This document shows positions 30,538 through 35,032 of a DNA stretch of 35,032 bases, in pieces. The stretch is taken from contig JAKMGK010000089.1 in assembly GCA_022424955.1 (NCBI GenBank), positions 1 to 35,032 of the forward strand. The letters are read 5' to 3'. Source of the stretch: Flavobacteriaceae bacterium. GTDB lineage: Bacteria > Bacteroidota > Bacteroidia > Flavobacteriales > Flavobacteriaceae. The translations under genes were made by a program, and so were the position numbers. Position 1 is the stretch's first letter. Each line of letters begins with the position of its first letter. Under the pieces are notes generated by a model that did not search any database, was not told where the DNA came from, and was given only the letters and a program-made list of their open reading frames with translations.

Positions 30538-31779
30538 CTATGCAATGCTTTTATAAAGCATTTCAAAAACTTTATTGACCGCTTTTTGAATCACGCGCTC
30601 TCGGTTTTTTCCAAAACTAAATTCTTCTGAAATTACCCCATTAGGTGAGGCGATCGCAATACAAACTGTCCCTACCGCTGCCGCTGCATCTCCCTTACTA
30701 GGGCCAGCATTCCCAGTAGTGGCGACCGCATAATCTGATTGGTATTTATCTTTTGCACCCAGAGCCATGGCTTCTGCCACCTCAACACTTACCACACTTT
30801 TTTGTTGGATTAAACTGGTAGCTACCCCCAACAGGTCTGTTTTTCTCTGGCTGTGATAAACCACTGCTCCCCCTTTAAAATATTGAGAAGCCCCGGGGAT
30901 TTTTGTGATTCTCGCTGCAATCTCTCCCCCAGTACAACTCTCTGCTAGAGAAAGCGTCACCCCTTTTTGGATACATTTTTTTTGGATTTGTTCTTCTACA
31001 GAAGCTTCTTCTTCAAAACCCATAAAAATATCTTGAATCTGTGGTAAAAGGCTGGCAATTTGAGCATCAATTCTTTGATTGATTTCTGCTTCATTTGGCC
31101 CTTTCCCAGACAAACGAAGTCGCACACGACCAATGTTAGGCAAATAGGCTAGTTTAATGTCTTGGGGTAAATTATTCTCCCATGCCTCAATGCGTTCTGC
31201 GATTACACTTTCCCCTAAACCATAAGTCAAAACAGTTTTATGAACGATATAAGGGCGGGTATAATGTTGTTGTAAAGCTGGGATAACCTCTTCTGAAACC
31301 AATGCTTTCATTTCAAAAGGCACCCCGGGAAGCGAAATAATCACCTTGTCGTCTTTTTCAAACCACATCCCAGAGGCTGTACCAAATTTATTCTCTAAAA
31401 CCTTTGCCTTCGAGGGAAGTAAAGCTTGTTTTCGATTTTCGTCATTGATGGGCGTGGGGACATATTTTCGAAACATTTCTTCTATCTTTTCAAGCACCAC
31501 TTCGTTCTTGACTAAGACATCATCAAAATACTCACATAAGGTATGTTTGGTCAAATCATCTTTTGTTGGGCCCAGTCCCCCCGTTAAGATAATGACTTGT
31601 GCTCTTTTTTGGGCCTCGTCTAGGCAGTGAACAATCGCTTCTTTCTTATCTGAAATTGAAGTAATTTGGACTACTTCAATCCCTACTTTATTCAACTCTT
31701 TTGCAATAAAAACAGCATTGGTATTGATGATTTGCCCGATGAGGATTTCATCGCCTATACTAACAATTTCTGCATACAT
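30538..31779 (-). CDS. cinA: CinA family protein: N-terminal molybdopterin-binding-like plus C-terminal NMN deamidase-type domain
   Basis: 'MYAEIVSIGDEILIGQIINTNAVFIAKELNKVGI', 'ILTGGLGPTKDDLTK', C-terminal 'LSLAESCTGGEIAARITKIPGASQYFKGGAVVYHS'. Confidence 0.97.
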   Translation of the reverse strand: MYAEIVSIGDEILIGQIINTNAVFIAKELNKVGIEVVQITSISDKKEAIVHCLDEAQKRAQVIILTGGLGPTKDDLTKHTLCEYFDDVLVKNEVVLEKIEEMFRKYVPTPINDENRKQALLPSKAKVLENKFGTASGMWFEKDDKVIISLPGVPFEMKALVSEEVIPALQQHYTRPYIVHKTVLTYGLGESVIAERIEAWENNLPQDIKLAYLPNIGRVRLRLSGKGPNEAEINQRIDAQIASLLPQIQDIFMGFEEEASVEEQIQKKCIQKGVTLSLAESCTGGEIAARITKIPGASQYFKGGAVVYHSQRKTDLLGVATSLIQQKSVVSVEVAEAMALGAKDKYQSDYAVATTGNAGPSKGDAAAAVGTVCIAIASPNGVISEEFSFGKNRERVIQKAVNKVFEMLYKSIA

Positions 31780-31829
31780 AAATTTGCGTCTATTTTATTC
31801 TATCAATAATGGGGCTTGATGAAGCGGCG

Positions 31830-31864
31830 GTGACTTAATCGATTAAAGTGATTAAGGTCACTTT
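31830..31864. other. Overlapping inverted repeats between Stealth and cinA genes
   Basis: AAAGTGA-TTAAGG-TCACTTT (31845-31864); GTGACTTAATC...GATTAAGGTCAC (31830-31840/31850-31861, one bulge); palindrome TTAATCGATTAA (31835-31846). Confidence 0.6.
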
Positions 31865-31910
31865 AGCTTGGCCAAAGATAATCATATCAAATACTTTTCA
31901 ATCGTTAAGC

Positions 31911-32885
31911 TTAGGGTTTATAGCGTTGACTTAAAAAAGGAAGGATAAAGGCTAATTTTTCTTCTGGACATTGATCTAGACTTTGCATGCACAAGAACAA
32001 TTGATTTTTCACCCCTTTTTTGAGTTTATACTTTATCCAGGCCAATGGCTTTTTATAATTTTGAAAATACACCAGTCGGAAATCTTTTGTAATTACTCCT
32101 GTATCATTTTTAATTTCAAGATGGTTCGCTAACGACTGAACTACATATTGCTCTGGATGTCTAAAGCGGTATTTAAGATTGCAATCTAAAACCGCTGGAG
32201 AATTTTTATAATATTTTTCCAATGTTGATTTTCGCATTGGAGCTGCACAATGGTCTATTCTGAGGTATTTTCTAAACCCTAAGATTTTTGCGATGGTTTG
32301 CTGTCCCAGTTTATAGCCCGCTTGTTTTTCCTTTTCCTTGTGGCGCAATGACTGAATAAAAGCTTGGAGCTTTTTGTACCATATATCCTCATAAAAAGAA
32401 GTCCACGATCCTCTAATGACTGGTTTTCCCTCAATGAAAAAATCTTCTTCCTTTACTGGATTTAATAAAAAGAAATCATCGTTAAAATAAATGAAATGCT
32501 CTGCTAATCCAGGAATTTCAGACATAAGTGATGCAATAGACCGACTATTAAAATTAGGTAAGTACTGCGGGTAATTTTTAAAAATAACTTTGTGATCGAT
32601 CACACTCACATTAGGATACTCCTTTTTAGCGCAAACTGGATCTCTTAAAAAGTCAGGAGTTTGATTATCTGTTACGATAAATATATTCCGAATAAAAGGG
32701 GCGAATTTTAAAATAGATTTCACACAATACTCAATCTCATTGATTTGACCATAACGCATTTTTATTGTCTTATTGTCCACTGCTGGTTTCTTCCCTAAAT
32801 AGGATTGCATTTTTGCTTTATGTCCAGGATCATTGCCATCTACCCAAGTAATTACTGCATCAATGGTTAGTGGCTTTTTTGACAT
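31911..32885 (-). CDS. Stealth family protein (putative sugar-1-phosphate transferase)
   Basis: 'IDAVITWVDGNDPGHKAKM', 'KMRYGQINEIEYCVKSILKFAPFIRNIFIVTDNQTP', 'NFNSRSIASLMSEIPGLAEHFIYFNDDFFLL' match Stealth conserved regions. Confidence 0.92.
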   Translation of the reverse strand: MSKKPLTIDAVITWVDGNDPGHKAKMQSYLGKKPAVDNKTIKMRYGQINEIEYCVKSILKFAPFIRNIFIVTDNQTPDFLRDPVCAKKEYPNVSVIDHKVIFKNYPQYLPNFNSRSIASLMSEIPGLAEHFIYFNDDFFLLNPVKEEDFFIEGKPVIRGSWTSFYEDIWYKKLQAFIQSLRHKEKEKQAGYKLGQQTIAKILGFRKYLRIDHCAAPMRKSTLEKYYKNSPAVLDCNLKYRFRHPEQYVVQSLANHLEIKNDTGVITKDFRLVYFQNYKKPLAWIKYKLKKGVKNQLFLCMQSLDQCPEEKLAFILPFLSQRYKP

Positions 32886-32915
32886 ATCTTAATTTTTAAG
32901 AGCAAACTCTTGTTC

Positions 32916-33527
32916 CTATTTTACTTTTATGCGGAAAAGCTCTTGATCTTCTAATCTTCCTACTAAAACATCATTAGGAGCGACGGGGCCTACACCAGCT
33001 GGGGTTCCCGTAAAAATAATATCTCCAATTTTAAGGGTAAAAAACTGGGACACATAGGAGATGAGTTCATCTATTTTCCAAAGCATTAAAGCCGTGTTGC
33101 TTGATTGCACTACAGTATTATTTTTTTCTAATTCAAAACTGAGCTGATCTACCGCTGGAAGGCTATCTTTTTTTAACCATTTCCCTACTACTGCGGCTCC
33201 ATCAAAGCCCTTTGCTTTTTCCCAGGGTAGGCCTTTCGCTTTTAATTCTCCTTGTAAATCACGGGCGGTGAAATCAATTCCTAAACCAATTTCATCATAA
33301 TATTTATGGGCAAATTTTGACTGTATGTGTTTCCCAATACGATTGATGCGCACAAGTACTTCTACCTCATGATGTACATCCTTTGAAAATTCAGGGATAA
33401 AAAAAGGCTGCCCTTTGAGTGCAATGGCAGTATCTGGTTTTAAAAAAACAACTGGATCAGTGGGTTTCTCATTAGAGAGTTCCTTTATGTGATCTGTGTA
33501 ATTACGACCGATGCAAATTATCTTCAT
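32916..33527 (-). CDS. Fumarylacetoacetate hydrolase family protein
   Basis: 'KIICIGRNYTDHIKEL', 'PVVFLKPDTAIA', 'HHEVEVLVRI', 'GIDFTARDLQ', 'KGFDGAAVVG', 'IIFTGTPAGVGPV'. Confidence 0.95.
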   Translation of the reverse strand: MKIICIGRNYTDHIKELSNEKPTDPVVFLKPDTAIALKGQPFFIPEFSKDVHHEVEVLVRINRIGKHIQSKFAHKYYDEIGLGIDFTARDLQGELKAKGLPWEKAKGFDGAAVVGKWLKKDSLPAVDQLSFELEKNNTVVQSSNTALMLWKIDELISYVSQFFTLKIGDIIFTGTPAGVGPVAPNDVLVGRLEDQELFRIKVK

Positions 33528-34300
33528 TAACTCCCGCTATTGAGTTTGCGCAAACGAAGCGCGGTTAATACTTTTTTTGTGTACAATGGAAAGTCTGCAT
33601 TTAACAACCAACCAAAATAACCTGGCTCTTTTTCTAAGACCTCGTCAACGGTTTTCCCCTTGTGTTTTCCAAAAGAAAAAGTAGGTTGATCTTCTTTATT
33701 ATACACTATAAAACCAGCCACATCTACCGTGCGCTTGTGAGAAGAAAATTCACTTAAAAAGGCGGTGTTGTTTTCTAGCTCTTTATAGCGTTCTAGCTGT
33801 GCTAATAAAACATCACAAGTCGCTTCTGTATCTGCCATTGCAGAGTGCGCATTAATCAATTCTTTGTCACAGTAAAACTGCAATGCTGCTCCTAGGGTTC
33901 TCTTTTCCATTTTATGGAAAATCGTTTGTACATCGATGGTTTTGTGTCGCGCAAGGTCAAAATCCACTTCGGCACGCATGAATTCTTCTGCTAAAAGCGG
34001 AATATCAAAACGATCAGAATTAAATCCCGCTAAATCACATTCTTTGATGTAGTTGTAAATTTCATTCGCTAATTGATGAAACAAAGGAGCATCTACAACT
34101 TTGTCGTCTGTAATGCCATGCACATCAGAAGCACCTTTAGGAATAGGCATTCCAGGGTTGACTAACCAGGTTTTTCCCTCCTTATTTCCGTTAGGTAATA
34201 ATTTTAAAATCGCGATTTCTACAATACGATCTGAGACAACGTTAACTCCTGTCGTTTCAAGGTCAAAAAAGCAAAGTGGTCTGTGGAGTTCTAGTCCCAT
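33527..34300 (-). CDS. DnaQ-like 3'-5' exonuclease with ExoX-like C-terminal region
   Basis: 'LCFFDLETTGVNVVSDRIVEIAILKL', 'VHGITDDKV', 'NSDRFDIPLLAEEF', 'AHSAMADTEATCDVL'; C-terminal 'FSFGKHKGKTVDEVLEKEPGYFGWLLNADFP'. Confidence 0.93.
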   Translation of the reverse strand: MGLELHRPLCFFDLETTGVNVVSDRIVEIAILKLLPNGNKEGKTWLVNPGMPIPKGASDVHGITDDKVVDAPLFHQLANEIYNYIKECDLAGFNSDRFDIPLLAEEFMRAEVDFDLARHKTIDVQTIFHKMEKRTLGAALQFYCDKELINAHSAMADTEATCDVLLAQLERYKELENNTAFLSEFSSHKRTVDVAGFIVYNKEDQPTFSFGKHKGKTVDEVLEKEPGYFGWLLNADFPLYTKKVLTALRLRKLNSGS

Positions 34301-34309
34301 AAATTTGTT

Positions 34310-35032
34310 CTAAAAAGTTATTGTTGTATCCCAATTTTCTAAATAATCTGCAACTGCCTTAGCAAATTGCCCTCCCATTGCACCATTTACAACGCGGTGA
34401 TCATAGCTGTGTGAAAGGATCATTTTCTTTCTAATCCCCACAAAATCTCCTTCTGGCGTCTCAATTACAGCAGGCATTTTTCGAATCACCCCAAGGGCTA
34501 AAATCCCTAGTTGAGGCTGGTTAATAATAGGTGTTCCTGTGATGGAACCAAAATTTCCAATATTTGTCACCGTATAGGTTCCACCTTGAACCTCGTCTGG
34601 TAATAGTTGATTAGTTCGAGCACGATTAGACAAATCATTCACTGCTTTTGCTAAACCAACAAGATTGAGGTGATCTGCATTTTTAATCACTGGAACGATA
34701 AGGTTACCATCCCCCAGGGCGGTAGCCATTCCAATGTTGATTGCTTTCTTCTGGATGATTTGATCTCCTTGCAGCGAACTATTTAAAAGCGGAAATTCTT
34801 TTAAAGCATGAATAATCGCCGACATAAAGATGGGCGTAAAAGTTAACTTCTCCCCTTCTCTAGCTTGAAATTGATTTTTTACTTTTTCTCGCCAATCCCA
34901 TAGGTCAGTCACATCTGCTTCAACAAAAGATTGTACATGGACAGAAGTATTTTTACTTTCTGTCATATGATGAGAAATCATTTTCGCCATTCGGCTCATT
35001 TCGATTACTTGATCTTCTCCGCTAGTTAAAGG
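34310..35032 (-). CDS. 2-oxo acid dehydrogenase E2 acyltransferase, catalytic domain; 5' part beyond the window
   Basis: 'TNIGNFGSITGTPIINQPQLGILALGVIRKMPAV', 'LSHSYDHRVVNGAMGGQFAKAVADYLEN' (HxxxDG-like site); frame is open to the window end (PLTSGEDQVIEMSRM). Confidence 0.95.
   Translation of the reverse strand, partial: PLTSGEDQVIEMSRMAKMISHHMTESKNTSVHVQSFVEADVTDLWDWREKVKNQFQAREGEKLTFTPIFMSAIIHALKEFPLLNSSLQGDQIIQKKAINIGMATALGDGNLIVPVIKNADHLNLVGLAKAVNDLSNRARTNQLLPDEVQGGTYTVTNIGNFGSITGTPIINQPQLGILALGVIRKMPAVIETPEGDFVGIRKKMILSHSYDHRVVNGAMGGQFAKAVADYLENWDTTITF

Noticed and set aside
32898-32911. Hairpin AAGAG-CAAA-CTCTT between the FAH and Stealth genes
   Set aside because: Only 5 bp, AT-rich, no T tract on either side in the right orientation; likely chance.

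Overview
The window looks like a compact Bacteroidetes/Flavobacteriia-type chromosomal segment: AT-rich, short intergenic gaps, TAnnTTTG-like -7 boxes, and BshC, DUF4295 and LysM proteins typical of the group. It is mostly housekeeping genes: ctaA (3' part), uvrB, sucC, lysA, mnmA, yidC, pyrG, guaA, bshC, rimO, ftsY, rpmB, rpmG, cinA and an E2 acyltransferase (C-terminal part). Between these lie exported peptidases (S10, M14), an sHSP, LysM and LVIVD envelope proteins, a Stealth-type phosphotransferase, a beta-carbonic anhydrase and others. I see no CRISPR array, transposon, prophage, rRNA or tRNA, and no clear multi-gene novel defence or biosynthetic system. The best second-look items are: (1) five of six convergent gene pairs overlap by exactly 4 nt at their stop codons (TTAA x4, CTAA x1), with no terminator between them; (2) an alpha/beta-hydrolase lipoprotein pseudogene with a 1-nt slip in a poly-A tract and an in-frame TAA; (3) a strong intrinsic terminator ending about 10 nt before the ftsY start codon; (4) an uncharacterised 356-aa protein beside uvrB with a possible divergent kinase-like GDxxxxN...DFD pattern; (5) possible leaderless promoters for guaA and mnmA; (6) an orphan Stealth gene with an intricate hairpin region downstream.
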